Under the pieces are notes generated by a model. That model did no database searches and was not told the DNA's origin. It was given only the letters and a program-made list of their open reading frames with translations. From the NCBI RefSeq assembly GCF_936943645.1, contig NZ_CAKZJO010000051.1, positions 186,001 to 250,000 of the forward strand: DNA of 64,000 nucleotides. Reading direction: 5' to 3'. Shown one piece after another: positions 45,101 through 53,993 of this stretch; position 1 is the first letter of the stretch; each line of letters begins with the position of its first letter. Made by a program: the position numbers and the translations under genes. This DNA is from an uncultured Bradyrhizobium sp. Lineage in GTDB: Bacteria; Pseudomonadota; Alphaproteobacteria; Rhizobiales; Xanthobacteraceae.

Positions 45101-45147
45101 GCTTGCCTCCGTCCCAGCGATAGATGAAGGGTGCACCGGCTCCGCAA

Positions 45148-45227
45148 CGTCATTGCGAGCGCAGCGAAGCAATCCAGACTGCCTCCGCAGAAAGACCCTG
45201 GATTGCTTCGCTGCGCTCGCAATGACG
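45148..45227. repeat. Perfect 30-base inverted repeat
   Basis: The arm starting CGTCATTGCGAGCGCAGCG (45148-45177) is matched without a mismatch by its complement (45198-45227), with a 20-base loop. It lies between convergent stops of the XRE-cupin and D-amino-acid dehydrogenase genes. I recognise it as a dispersed Bradyrhizobium palindrome; it could also terminate both transcripts. Confidence 0.85.
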
Positions 45228-45240
45228 AGCTGAGAGAGTC

Positions 45241-46506
45241 TCACCCGAACCGGTGATTATACCGGTCCACCGTCAGCGCGCTGACGTCGATGTCCGGCTT
45301 CTTGCCGGACAGCAGGTCCGCGAGCAGGCGTCCCGAGCCGCAGGACATGGTCCAGCCGAGGGTGCCGTGGCCGGTGTTGAGGTGGAGATTCGCGTATTGC
45401 GTCGGGCCGATCACGGGCGGGCCGTCCGGCGTCATCGGACGCAGGCCGCTCCAGAACGTCGCCTTGGACAGGTCGCCGCCGCGCGGGAACAGGTCGGTCA
45501 GCGAATGATCGAGCGTAGCGCGGCGTGCATCGTAGAGCTTGTCCGAATAGCCGGAGATTTCCGCGGTGCCGCCGACGCGGATGCGATTGCCGAGGCGCGT
45601 GATCGCGACCTTGTAGCTCTCGTCCATCACGGTGGATTCCGGCGCGCCGGACGCGTCCTTGATCGGCACCGTGATCGAATAGCCCTTCACCGGATAGACC
45701 GGCAACGAAATGCCGAGCGGGGCCGCGAGCCGCGACGAATAGCTGCCGAGCGCGAGCACGTAAGAATCCGCCTGCAGCATCCCGGCGCTGGTGGCGACGC
45801 CACTGACACGCGCGCCCTCCGTGACGATGCGGTCGATCGAGGTGTTGAACATGAAGCGCACGCCGAGCGCCTGCGCATGCTTGGCCAGCGCCTGCGTGAA
45901 CATGTGGCAGTCGCCGGTCTCGTCCTGCGGCAGGCGAAGCCCGCCGACGAACTTGTCTTTCACGCTTGATAGCGCCGGCTCGACCGCGATGCAGCCCTCG
46001 CGGCTCAGCACCTCGAACGGCACGCCATATTGCTTGAGCACGGCGATGTCTTCGCCGGTGCCGTCGAGCTGCGCCTGGTAGCGAAACAGCTGCAGCGTGC
46101 CTTGCGCGCGCTCGTCATACTGGATGCCGATGTCGCGGCGCAGATCGCGCAAGGAATCGCGGCTATACTCCGCGATCGGGATCATCCGGCTCTTGTTGAC
46201 CGCGTAGCGCGCGGTGGTGCAGTTGCGCAGCATCTTGAGCAGCCAGACCCACATGACAGGATCGAGCTTCGGCCGCACCACGAGCGGACCGTGCTTCATC
46301 AACAGCCACTTGACCGCCTTCACCGGCACGCCGGGGCCGGCCCAGGGCGAGGAATAGCCGGGCGAGACTTCGCCGGCGTTGGCAAAAGAGGTCTCGAGCG
46401 CCGGCTCGGGCTGACGGTCGACGACCGTCACGTCGTGGCCGGCACGGGCGAGGTAGTAGGCAGAGGTGACACCGATGACACCACTGCCGAGGATCAGGAC
46501 TTTCAC
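45241..46506 (-). CDS. dadA: D-amino-acid dehydrogenase small subunit family
   Basis: A 421-residue flavoprotein: FAD site [21 protein letters not shown], followed by [21 protein letters not shown], a DadA hallmark, and [17 protein letters not shown] near the C-terminus. It oxidises D-amino acids to 2-oxo acids and ammonia, passing electrons to the membrane. Start is GTG 46506 with GGGAG upstream. It follows the aminotransferase gene by 71 bases on the same strand, so the pair may be one unit. Confidence 0.93.
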   Translation of the reverse strand: MKVLILGSGVIGVTSAYYLARAGHDVTVVDRQPEPALETSFANAGEVSPGYSSPWAGPGVPVKAVKWLLMKHGPLVVRPKLDPVMWVWLLKMLRNCTTARYAVNKSRMIPIAEYSRDSLRDLRRDIGIQYDERAQGTLQLFRYQAQLDGTGEDIAVLKQYGVPFEVLSREGCIAVEPALSSVKDKFVGGLRLPQDETGDCHMFTQALAKHAQALGVRFMFNTSIDRIVTEGARVSGVATSAGMLQADSYVLALGSYSSRLAAPLGISLPVYPVKGYSITVPIKDASGAPESTVMDESYKVAITRLGNRIRVGGTAEISGYSDKLYDARRATLDHSLTDLFPRGGDLSKATFWSGLRPMTPDGPPVIGPTQYANLHLNTGHGTLGWTMSCGSGRLLADLLSGKKPDIDVSALTVDRYNHRFG

Positions 46507-46577
46507 GCTTCGTCAAACTCCCGCGGCATCACTCTCCGCCGCTGCAAGGACCAACTCGCTGGCGGCGAGAGCAATTA

Positions 46578-47906
46578 TCAGGCCACCTTCTTGATGGCGT
46601 CGCCGAGGATCGAGACCATCTGGTCGATATGGCTCTTCTCGACGATGAGCGGAGGCGACATCGCGAAGCTGTCGCCGCTCATGCGCAGGTAAAGGCCGGT
46701 GTTGAAGCAGTCGACCATGACGTCATAGCCGCGCGCGCCGACGGCGCCGTCGCGCGGCGCCAGCTCGACCGCGCCCATCAAGCCGCAATTGCGGATATCG
46801 ACCACGTTCGGCAGGCCCTTGAGCGAATGCAGCGCATCGCGCCAATATTCGGCGATCGAGGCACCGCGCGTGAGCAGGCCTTCGTCCTTGTAGATGTCGA
46901 GCGTGGCGATACCGGCGGCGCAGGCGGTCGGATGGGCCGAATAGGTGTAGCCGTGGAACAGCTCCATCATGTTCTCCGGGCCGACCATCATGCCGTCGTG
47001 CACCTTGCGGCTCGCGAACACCGCGCCGCAGGGGATGGTGCCGTTGGTGATGCCCTTGGCCGTCGTCATCAGGTCTGGCGTGACGCCGAAGAAATTGGCG
47101 GCGAACGGCGTGCCGAGGCGGCCGAAGCCGGTGATGACCTCGTCGAAGATCAGGAGGATGCCGTGCTTGTCGCAGATCTCGCGCAGCCGCTGCAGATAGC
47201 CCTTCGGCGGCGGCAGAACCGCGGTCGAACCCGGCACCGGCTCGACGATGACGGCCGCGATGGTCTCGGCGCCGTGCAGCGCGACCAGACGCTCGAGATC
47301 GTCGGCGAGCTCGGCGCCATGCTCGGGCTGGTCCTTGGCGAAGGCGTTGCGGGTGAGGTCGTGGGTGTGGCGGATGTGGTCGACGCCGGGCAGCAGGGTG
47401 GTGAAGGCGCGGCGGTTGGCGACCATGCCGCCGACCGAGGTGCCGCCGAAGCCGACGCCGTGATAGCCACGCTCACGGCCGATCAGCCGGGTGCGGCTGG
47501 CCTGGCCGGTGGCGCGGTGATAGGCGAGCGCGATCTTCAGCGCGGTATCGACCGACTCGGAGCCGGAATTGGTGAAGAAGATGCGGTCGAGGCCCTTTGG
47601 CGCGATCTCGGCGAGGCGCTCGGCAAAGTCGAAGGCGAGCGGATGGCCCATCTGGAACGAGGGCGCGAAATCCAGCGTCATCAGCTGGCGCTCGACGGCG
47701 GCGGCAATCTGCTTGCGGCCGTGGCCGGCATTGACGCACCAGAGGCCGGCGGAGCCGTCGATCACCTTGCGGCCGTCGACAGTGGTGTAATGCATGCCCT
47801 CGGCCGAGGAGAACAGGCGCGGCGCCTTCTTGAACTGCCGGTTGGCCGTGAACGGCATCCAGAACGAGTCGGTCTTGATAGTGTTCGGAATCTGATGAAG
47901 GGTCAC
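46578..47906 (-). CDS. Class III (omega) aminotransferase, probably pyruvate-dependent
   Basis: A 442-residue PLP enzyme with the class III fold: FFTNSGSESVDTALK, LIFDEVITGFGRLG and the PLP lysine in TTAKGITNG. The sequence resembles beta-alanine/putrescine-pyruvate transaminases. AAAGGAGCG upstream of GTG 47906 defines the start; the frame stays open beyond it without another good site. It is divergent from an XRE-cupin regulator gene and precedes dadA. Confidence 0.9.
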   Translation of the reverse strand: MTLHQIPNTIKTDSFWMPFTANRQFKKAPRLFSSAEGMHYTTVDGRKVIDGSAGLWCVNAGHGRKQIAAAVERQLMTLDFAPSFQMGHPLAFDFAERLAEIAPKGLDRIFFTNSGSESVDTALKIALAYHRATGQASRTRLIGRERGYHGVGFGGTSVGGMVANRRAFTTLLPGVDHIRHTHDLTRNAFAKDQPEHGAELADDLERLVALHGAETIAAVIVEPVPGSTAVLPPPKGYLQRLREICDKHGILLIFDEVITGFGRLGTPFAANFFGVTPDLMTTAKGITNGTIPCGAVFASRKVHDGMMVGPENMMELFHGYTYSAHPTACAAGIATLDIYKDEGLLTRGASIAEYWRDALHSLKGLPNVVDIRNCGLMGAVELAPRDGAVGARGYDVMVDCFNTGLYLRMSGDSFAMSPPLIVEKSHIDQMVSILGDAIKKVA

Positions 47907-48055
47907 GGCCGCGCTCCTTTGCTGACCCCATAGCTGAGCCACGGCTTGGAATGCGCAACAAGTCCTTTTCTGCTCAGCCGCAACCCATTGATTTGTCTGG
48001 GGCTGCCGGTCCATATTTGTGCGATCCGCAACACCTGCAACACGGGATCCGGGCT

Positions 48056-48604
48056 ATGAGCGTCGACATCGGTGGACGGCTGCGATTCATCCGGGCGCGC
48101 CACAAGCTGTCGCAGCGCGAGCTGGCCAAGCGCGCCGGGGTCACCAATTCGACGATCTCGCTGATCGAATCCAACCAGATGAACCCTTCCGTCGGCGCGC
48201 TCAAGCGCATCCTCGACGGCATTCCGATGGGGCTCGCCGAGTTCTTCGCGCTGGAACCTGAGTCGAGGCGCAAGATCTTCTATCGTGCCGAGGAGCTGAC
48301 CGAGGTCGGCAAAAAGCCGATCTCCTATCGGCAAATCGGCGACAATCTGTTCGGCCGCAGCCTGCAGATCCTGAAAGAGCGCTACGAGCCCGGCAGCGAC
48401 ACCGGCCGCGTCCATCTCGTCCATGAGGGCGAGGAAGGCGGTATCGTGATCTCGGGCAAGCTCGAGGTCACCGTCGAGGACGAGCGCCGCATCCTCAACC
48501 CCGGCGATGCCTATTATTTCGAGAGCCGTCGCCCGCATCGCTTCCGCTGCGTCGGCGGCAAGGCGTGCGAGGTGATCTCGGCCTGCACGCCGCCGACGTT
48601 CTGA
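48056..48604 (+). CDS. XRE family regulator with C-terminal cupin domain (PuuR-like)
   Basis: A 182-residue regulator of the PuuR layout: helix-turn-helix at the N-terminus (RLRFIRARHKLSQRELAKRA, VTNSTISLIESNQMNPSV) and cupin (YEPGSDTG, HEGEEGGIVISGKLEV, GDAYYFESRRPHRFR). It is divergent from the aminotransferase gene across 149 bases and is probably its regulator. ATG 48056 is chosen because the domain begins there. The second such protein within 4 kb; the two share layout but clearly differ in sequence. Confidence 0.92.
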   Translation: MSVDIGGRLRFIRARHKLSQRELAKRAGVTNSTISLIESNQMNPSVGALKRILDGIPMGLAEFFALEPESRRKIFYRAEELTEVGKKPISYRQIGDNLFGRSLQILKERYEPGSDTGRVHLVHEGEEGGIVISGKLEVTVEDERRILNPGDAYYFESRRPHRFRCVGGKACEVISACTPPTF

Positions 48605-48679
48605 GGCGCGATCGGCCCATCTGCAATCGTACGAGCACCGGTATCTTACGGTGGTTGAGCCATCTCAATTTCCGCGCGC

Positions 48680-48780
48680 GCGACCGCTATATATTGCGAA
48701 ACGTAGCCGAGCAGCCTGGCTTAGAGGTGCTGAGGTTATAGCCCCGGTCTCCTAGGTACGCCGGGGCCGCTTCGTAACGG
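48680..48780 (+). ncRNA. Candidate structured leader before a 50-residue gene
   Basis: A TATATT box (48690-48695) is followed by sequence able to fold: AGCC/GGCT around 48705-48722 and a strong stem GCCCCGG (48741-48747) with CCGGGGC (48761-48767) and a 13-base loop. The small gene's ribosome-binding site (GGGAG) comes shortly after. No clear -35 box is seen. It lacks the T-loop and acceptor of a tRNA. It could be a leader that controls translation or simply a stable 5' end. Confidence 0.35.
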
Positions 48781-48790
48781 GAGCCAGCGC

Positions 48791-48943
48791 ATGAAGATCA
48801 CTCTTGCCAATGCGGAAGCCGTGCTCGACGAAGCCTTGCGCGACGCCGACAAGCTCCATTCGCGCGAGCTGCGCAAGGCTATCGCCGAATACATCGAGAT
48901 GCAGAGAGAAGCGGTCAAGGCTCTCCGCAGGAAGCTGCATTGA
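48791..48943 (+). CDS. Small helical protein of 50 residues
   Basis: GGGAGCCAGCGC precedes ATG 48791. The product, MKITLANAEAVLDEALRDAD and onward, ends in AVKALRRKLH, and looks like one long charged amphipathic helix with alternating acidic and basic residues. Codon use matches neighbouring genes. The gene is isolated, 106 bases before the LprI-like gene on the same strand. Not recognised. Confidence 0.65.
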   Translation: MKITLANAEAVLDEALRDADKLHSRELRKAIAEYIEMQREAVKALRRKLH

Positions 48944-49049
48944 TCGGATCGGCGCGGCGGTCGTCGACATCCCCGAGCCGTCCTGAACCTGGCTGACGCC
49001 GCGGACGACCAACGGACAGGCACGATCCCGCTCCAGCCAAGGGCCGCCA

Positions 49050-50561
49050 ATGTTCGCCCCGTTTCGCCTCGCGCTCGTCACCGCGACGGCCCTGCTCGCC
49101 CCCGCCACCTGCCAAGCCATGGACGATTACCTCCGCGCCGCCAGCAGCGCGCCGACCGCAATCACGCTATGCGGCGAGGCCAACGGCAACGGTCCTGCGA
49201 TCAAGCCCGCCGCCTGCCAGGAAAGGGGCTACGACAAGCTCGTCGCCGCGATCGACAAATCCTTCGATGCGGCACTCGCCAGGGCGCCCGCCAACATCCG
49301 GCCTCTGCTCAAGCGCGACGAGGCCTGGTTCAACGAGATGATCACCCAGGCCGCCGGCACCGTGCAGGAGGTCGACGAAGCCGAGCTGCGCGACAACTTT
49401 GTCGCGACGCTGCGCCAGCGCCAGACCGCGCTCGACGAGATCGCCGGCGGCTTCGGCCGCAGCGGGTTCTCCGGCAGATGGGTCAACGCGTTCGGAAGCC
49501 TCACCCTCTCGCCGGATGCGAACGGCGTGCGGCAGTTGACGATCGACATGAGGGCCTATTACGGCAGTGACAGGCATCGGCAATGCAAGCTGAGCACGAC
49601 CGTGACGAAGGCCGGCAGCTGGTCGAGCGGGTCGATCCGACTGCCGAACGCCGCACCACCGGCCAGCCAGCAAGACACCAAGCCGGCGAAACTCCCGGCG
49701 ATCAAGCTCCGTCGCCAGGGCGAGACCCTTCGCGTCGTCATGATCGACGGCGACGATACGACCGAGGCGGGCGATGATTGCGACTATCTGTGGCAGATCA
49801 CCGGCACCTATTTCGCGAGCAGTACCTCCGGCGACGCCGACAAGACCGAGATCTCGTTTGTCGCGCCGACCTTCGATTGTGTGCGTCCGGTGACGGCCAC
49901 GGACGAGGAGATCTGCTCGGACCCCGATCTCGCCGAGAACGACCAGCGATTGAACCGCGCCTGGAAGGCGCTGCTGCCACGGCTCGACGATGCGACACGG
50001 CGCGCGCTGACGGAGGACCAGCGCAACTGGGTGCAGGCGCAGACCATGCAATTCCCCGAGTTTCTGCATCCGGCCTGGGAAAAGCGCAGCTCGGACATGC
50101 ACGCCACCGCCAACGGGCGGGATCACGTCGATGCGCTCCAGCGCGAGCGGATCGCACTGCTTGAAGGCTTCGACGACAAGCGCACCGGCCTCGCCGGCAT
50201 CTGGCTCGCCTACAACGCGATCCTCAAGATCACGATCGACAAGGATGGCCGGCTGACGACGCAGGGCTGGAAATGGGATCAGGGCGACTGGAAGGCCGGC
50301 TGCGACTACGAGATAACAGGCAAGATGGCCGGCGGCTCCTTCCGCGCCGACGAACGGCGCAAGAACCCGGACACGCTGGAGCGCGACCACGCCATGCTGG
50401 TCGTCAACCGTCTCGACGAGATGTTCGCGCAGAAGCGCAATGGCAAGGACACCGACGACGAGGCGAAGTGCAGGCGAAGGCTCGACAACTCCTCGACCGC
50501 CCGGCTGTTTCCGGCGCGCGCCTCGCCCGACATCGACAATTTCTCCGGTTCGATCCGCTAG
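49050..50561 (+). CDS. Exported protein with LprI-like lysozyme-inhibitor domain
   Basis: A 503-residue exported protein with a signal peptide of about 23 residues (LAPATCQAMD). A helical N-terminal region (about 55-135) is followed by a lipocalin-like stretch, then an LprI-type module (about 275-345) with FDC, EEICSDPDLAENDQRLNRAW and LTEDQRNWVQ. A last stretch (about 375-470) again looks beta-rich (GIWLAYNAILKITIDKDG). LprI domains are named after a lysozyme inhibitor, but most members are uncharacterised. Cysteines in several places suggest disulfides in the periplasm. Confidence 0.75.
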   Translation: MFAPFRLALVTATALLAPATCQAMDDYLRAASSAPTAITLCGEANGNGPAIKPAACQERGYDKLVAAIDKSFDAALARAPANIRPLLKRDEAWFNEMITQAAGTVQEVDEAELRDNFVATLRQRQTALDEIAGGFGRSGFSGRWVNAFGSLTLSPDANGVRQLTIDMRAYYGSDRHRQCKLSTTVTKAGSWSSGSIRLPNAAPPASQQDTKPAKLPAIKLRRQGETLRVVMIDGDDTTEAGDDCDYLWQITGTYFASSTSGDADKTEISFVAPTFDCVRPVTATDEEICSDPDLAENDQRLNRAWKALLPRLDDATRRALTEDQRNWVQAQTMQFPEFLHPAWEKRSSDMHATANGRDHVDALQRERIALLEGFDDKRTGLAGIWLAYNAILKITIDKDGRLTTQGWKWDQGDWKAGCDYEITGKMAGGSFRADERRKNPDTLERDHAMLVVNRLDEMFAQKRNGKDTDDEAKCRRRLDNSSTARLFPARASPDIDNFSGSIR

Positions 50562-50604
50562 AGCGAAATGCCGCCGGGCTGAATTCGTGCCGCGCGTCGT
50601 TCAC

Positions 50605-50624
50605 CTCTCCCGCAAGCGGGAGAG
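50605..50624. terminator. Hairpin between convergent LprI-like and molybdenum hydroxylase genes
   Basis: CTCTCCCGC (50605-50613) and GCGGGAGAG (50616-50624) form a strong stem around a very short loop in the 122-base gap between convergent stops. It resembles a short dispersed Bradyrhizobium element and could end both transcripts. Confidence 0.6.
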
Positions 50625-50683
50625 GGAGCGGACCGCCTTCGTCGCGGCGATTAAGCCTCACACCATCATGCTTGAGCGGTCTT

Positions 50684-52945
50684 TCAAGACTGCGTCAGCA
50701 AATCCTCGATCCGGATCGGAAATCTGCGGACACGCACGCCGGTCGCGTGCCAGACCGCGTTGGCCACCGCGCCGGCACTGCCGGTGATGCCGATCTCGCC
50801 GACGCCCTTGATGCCGAGCGCGTTGACGTGCGGGTCATGCTCCTCGACCGTGATCACGTCGAGTGGCGGCACGTCGGCATTCACGGGGACGTGGTACTCG
50901 CCGAGGTCAGCGTTCATGATCCGCCCGCTGCGGCGATCGGTGATGGCCTGCTCGTGCAGCGCAAAGGACATGCCCCAGATCATGCCGCCGAACAGCTGGC
51001 TCTTCACCAGATGCGGATTGACGATACGCCCCGCGGCAAACGCTCCGACCATGCGGCTGACACGGATCTGGCCGAGCTCGGGATCGACCTTCACCTCCGC
51101 GAACACCGCGCCATGGGCATGCATGGCATATTCCTCCATCGCCGCCGGGTTCGGCGCGCCGGTGCCGCGGGCCTCGACCTCGGCGACGCCCGCGCGCGCG
51201 AGGATCTCGGCGTAGCTCTCGCCGCGGCTCTCGTCGTCACGGCGGATCAGCCGGCCGTCGCGTGCGATCACACCGGCATTGCCAGCGCCGAACAGCGGCG
51301 AGCGCTCGTCCCCGGTGGCGAGGTCGGCGAGCTTTGCGATCACGGCCGCGCCGGCGCTGTGGATCGCAGCACCGGCCGTTGCCGTATGCGCGGAGCCGCC
51401 GGCGATGCCGGCGTCGGGCAGGTCTGACGTGCCGGCCTTGAACGTGACGCGGTCGATATCGAGGCCGACGGCATCGGCCGCGATCTGCGCCAGCGCCGTC
51501 CAGGCGCCCTGCCCCATGTCGTGCGCGCCGATCTCCATCACGCCTGAACCGTCGCGCCGGATCGCCGCGCGTGCCTCCGCCTGAAACATCAGCGCGGGGA
51601 ACGTCGCGGTGCCCATCCCCCAGCCGACCAGAAGTCCGGCGTCATCGCGCATCTGTCTGGGCTGGAGCGAGCGCTTCGCCCAGCCGAAACGCGCCGCGCC
51701 CTGATCGTAACAAGCACGCAGCGCTTTCGAGGAAAACGGTTTTCCCGTGATCGGTTCGACCTCGGCATAGTTCTTCAGGCGGAAGGCGAGCGGATCCATG
51801 CCGCAGGCCCACGCCATCTCGTCGATCGCGCTTTCCAGCGCGATCGATCCCGTGGCCTCGCCGGGCGCGCGCATGAACAGCGGCGTGCCGGTGTTGACGC
51901 GCACGGCGTCATGCGAGGTGCGGATTGCGGGTGCCGCATAGAGCGTGTGCGAGGCATCGGCGGCGGGCTCGTAGAAATCGTCGAACGTGCTCGATACCGT
52001 GCGCGCATGATGATCGAGCGCGGTCAGACGTCCCTCGCCGTCGGCGCCGATGCGCAGACGCTGGCGCGTCGGCGCGCGATGCCCGACCGGGCCATACATC
52101 TGCTCTCGGCGCAGCACCAGCTTGATCGGCCTGCCGACCAGCTTCGCCGCCATGATGCCGAGAACCGGCGGACCGCCCATGAGCCCCTTCGAGCCGAAGC
52201 CGCCGCCGAGGAAGGGGCTGCGGATGTGGATCTTGTCGTGTGCAATACCGAACAGTTCGGCAATGCGCGCAAGCGAAAGCACCAGACCCTGGGTCGGCAT
52301 GTCCACCGACAGCCTGTCGCCATCCCATTGAACCACGATCGCGTGCGGCTCCATCGCATTGTGATATTGCGGCGGCGTCTCGTAAGTCGCGTCGATCTGC
52401 TTGTCGGCCGAGGCAAGGCCCGCCTCGACATCGCCGAGGTGATTTTCGGTGGGATTGCCGACGCCGACGACGGGGGGCACGAAGCTCGCGCCGGCGTCGA
52501 GCCCAACCAGCGGCGGCAGCGTCTCGTAGCGCGGCGCCAGCAGCACCGCACCTTCCGTCGCGGCTTCCAGCGTGTCCGCAATCACGACCGCGATGGGCTG
52601 GTTGGCGTAGCGGACCTCGTTGCTCTGCAGCGCTTCCATCCGGAACACGAACGGATTGGTCTTGATCTCAGGATCGATCGCGAGCTGCGGCTTGTGGTCG
52701 GGCGTCATGACATCGACGACGCCGGGATGGCGTTTTGCGGCGGCGACGTCGAGCGAGACCACGCGGCCATGCGCGATGCTGGAAACGGCGATCACCGCAA
52801 ACAACATGCCGGGCGGGTGATTGTCGGCGGCATAGGTCGCCTGCCCCGTGACCTTGAGGACGCCGTCACGGCGGGTCAGCGGTTGACCGATGTTCGAGCC
52901 GTGCCTGATATGGGCGGGGGCACCGGTGAGATTGAGCTCAGGCAT
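50684..52945 (-). CDS. Molybdenum hydroxylase large subunit (xanthine dehydrogenase family, PaoC-like)
   Basis: A 753-residue molybdopterin-binding subunit. Features are the N-terminal VTGQATYAADNHPPGMLFA, FLGGGFGSKG, the RAPGEA loop, GAHDMGQGAWTALAQIAAD and the C-terminal active-site glutamate in GVGEIGITG. It would hydroxylate aldehydes or heterocycles. CAGGAGCC precedes ATG 52945, which overlaps the FAD subunit stop by eight bases. It is last in the order 2Fe-2S, FAD, Mo, as in paoABC. Confidence 0.93.
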   Translation of the reverse strand: MPELNLTGAPAHIRHGSNIGQPLTRRDGVLKVTGQATYAADNHPPGMLFAVIAVSSIAHGRVVSLDVAAAKRHPGVVDVMTPDHKPQLAIDPEIKTNPFVFRMEALQSNEVRYANQPIAVVIADTLEAATEGAVLLAPRYETLPPLVGLDAGASFVPPVVGVGNPTENHLGDVEAGLASADKQIDATYETPPQYHNAMEPHAIVVQWDGDRLSVDMPTQGLVLSLARIAELFGIAHDKIHIRSPFLGGGFGSKGLMGGPPVLGIMAAKLVGRPIKLVLRREQMYGPVGHRAPTRQRLRIGADGEGRLTALDHHARTVSSTFDDFYEPAADASHTLYAAPAIRTSHDAVRVNTGTPLFMRAPGEATGSIALESAIDEMAWACGMDPLAFRLKNYAEVEPITGKPFSSKALRACYDQGAARFGWAKRSLQPRQMRDDAGLLVGWGMGTATFPALMFQAEARAAIRRDGSGVMEIGAHDMGQGAWTALAQIAADAVGLDIDRVTFKAGTSDLPDAGIAGGSAHTATAGAAIHSAGAAVIAKLADLATGDERSPLFGAGNAGVIARDGRLIRRDDESRGESYAEILARAGVAEVEARGTGAPNPAAMEEYAMHAHGAVFAEVKVDPELGQIRVSRMVGAFAAGRIVNPHLVKSQLFGGMIWGMSFALHEQAITDRRSGRIMNADLGEYHVPVNADVPPLDVITVEEHDPHVNALGIKGVGEIGITGSAGAVANAVWHATGVRVRRFPIRIEDLLTQS

Positions 52946-53993
52946 GAATGGCTCCTGATGTCGAGGCAAAGGGAGAGGCCGGCAGCGCCGGCAGGCGCGC
53001 GGGTGTGCCGGCGGCGGCAAGGGTCAGCGCGCGCACGACGATGCGGCGCGCCAGCTCGATCTTGAAGGCGTTGTCGCCAGACGGCTTTGCGTCGGTGAGC
53101 GCGCGCCAGGCGGCTTCCTGGAACGCATCCGCCGTCGGCGCGACACCCCTCAGCACGTCCTCCGCGGCACGGGCGCGCCAGGGCTTTGCGGCGACACCGC
53201 CGAGCGCGATCCGCGCCTCCGCGACCTTGCCGTTCTCGATCCGCAACGCGGCCGCGGCGGACACCACGGCGAAGGCGTAGGAGGTACGGTCACGAACCTT
53301 GAGGTAGCGCGCATGCGTCGCGAAACCACGCGCCGCGGGCGGCAGGCGCACCGCGACGATGAGATCGCCGGCTTTGAGCGCCGATTCACGGTCGGGCGAA
53401 TCGCCGGGCAGGCGATGCAGCTCGTCGAGCGCGATCTCGCGACGGCCGCCTTTGCCCTCGATCTCGACGATGGCATCGAGCGCGACCAGGGGCACGCAGA
53501 AGTCGGAGGGATGCGTGGCGATGCAGCTCTCGCTCCAGCCGAGCACGGCATGGCCGCGATTCTCGCCGTCTTTGGCATCACAGCCACTGCCGGCTTCGCG
53601 TTTGTTGCAGCGGCTGGCCGGATCATAGAAATATGCGCAGCGCGTCCTTTGCAGGAGATTGCCGCCGACCGTTGCCGCATTGCGCAGTTGCGCGGATGCG
53701 CCTGACAGCAACGCTTCGGCGACGGCGGGATAGGACTTTGCGAAGTTTGCGTCATGCGCGAGATCGGCATTGCTCACCAGCGCGCCGATGCGCAGCGATC
53801 CGTCGGCAAGGGTCTCGATCCGGTCGAGCCCGTCGAGATGGGTGACGTCGACCAGACGATCCGGCCGGCTGACGCCGCCTTTCATGAGATCGAGCAGATT
53901 GGTGCCGGCGGCAAGATACACCGCACCCGGCTGGGCAGCAGCGGCGACAGCCTCGGCGACAGTCGCGGGCCTGACATAGTCGAACTGCTTCAT
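52938..53993 (-). CDS. Molybdenum hydroxylase FAD subunit with [4Fe-4S] insertion (PaoB-like)
   Basis: A 351-residue FAD-binding subunit: LAAGTNLLDLMKGG and ATVGGNLLQRT mark the FAD site. Beyond this it carries an extra cysteine-bearing insertion (RCAYFYDPASRCNKR, GSGCDAKDGENR, SCIATHPSDF) of the kind that binds a [4Fe-4S] cluster in E. coli PaoB and in 4-hydroxybenzoyl-CoA reductase. The start ATG overlaps the 2Fe-2S subunit stop by four bases. Confidence 0.93.
   Translation of the reverse strand: MKQFDYVRPATVAEAVAAAAQPGAVYLAAGTNLLDLMKGGVSRPDRLVDVTHLDGLDRIETLADGSLRIGALVSNADLAHDANFAKSYPAVAEALLSGASAQLRNAATVGGNLLQRTRCAYFYDPASRCNKREAGSGCDAKDGENRGHAVLGWSESCIATHPSDFCVPLVALDAIVEIEGKGGRREIALDELHRLPGDSPDRESALKAGDLIVAVRLPPAARGFATHARYLKVRDRTSYAFAVVSAAAALRIENGKVAEARIALGGVAAKPWRARAAEDVLRGVAPTADAFQEAAWRALTDAKPSGDNAFKIELARRIVVRALTLAAAGTPARLPALPASPFASTSGAIHA

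Noticed and set aside
48700..48775. Possible tRNA gene
   Set aside because: No acceptor stem, anticodon arm of correct size or T-loop TTC sequence can be drawn, although a strong hairpin exists.
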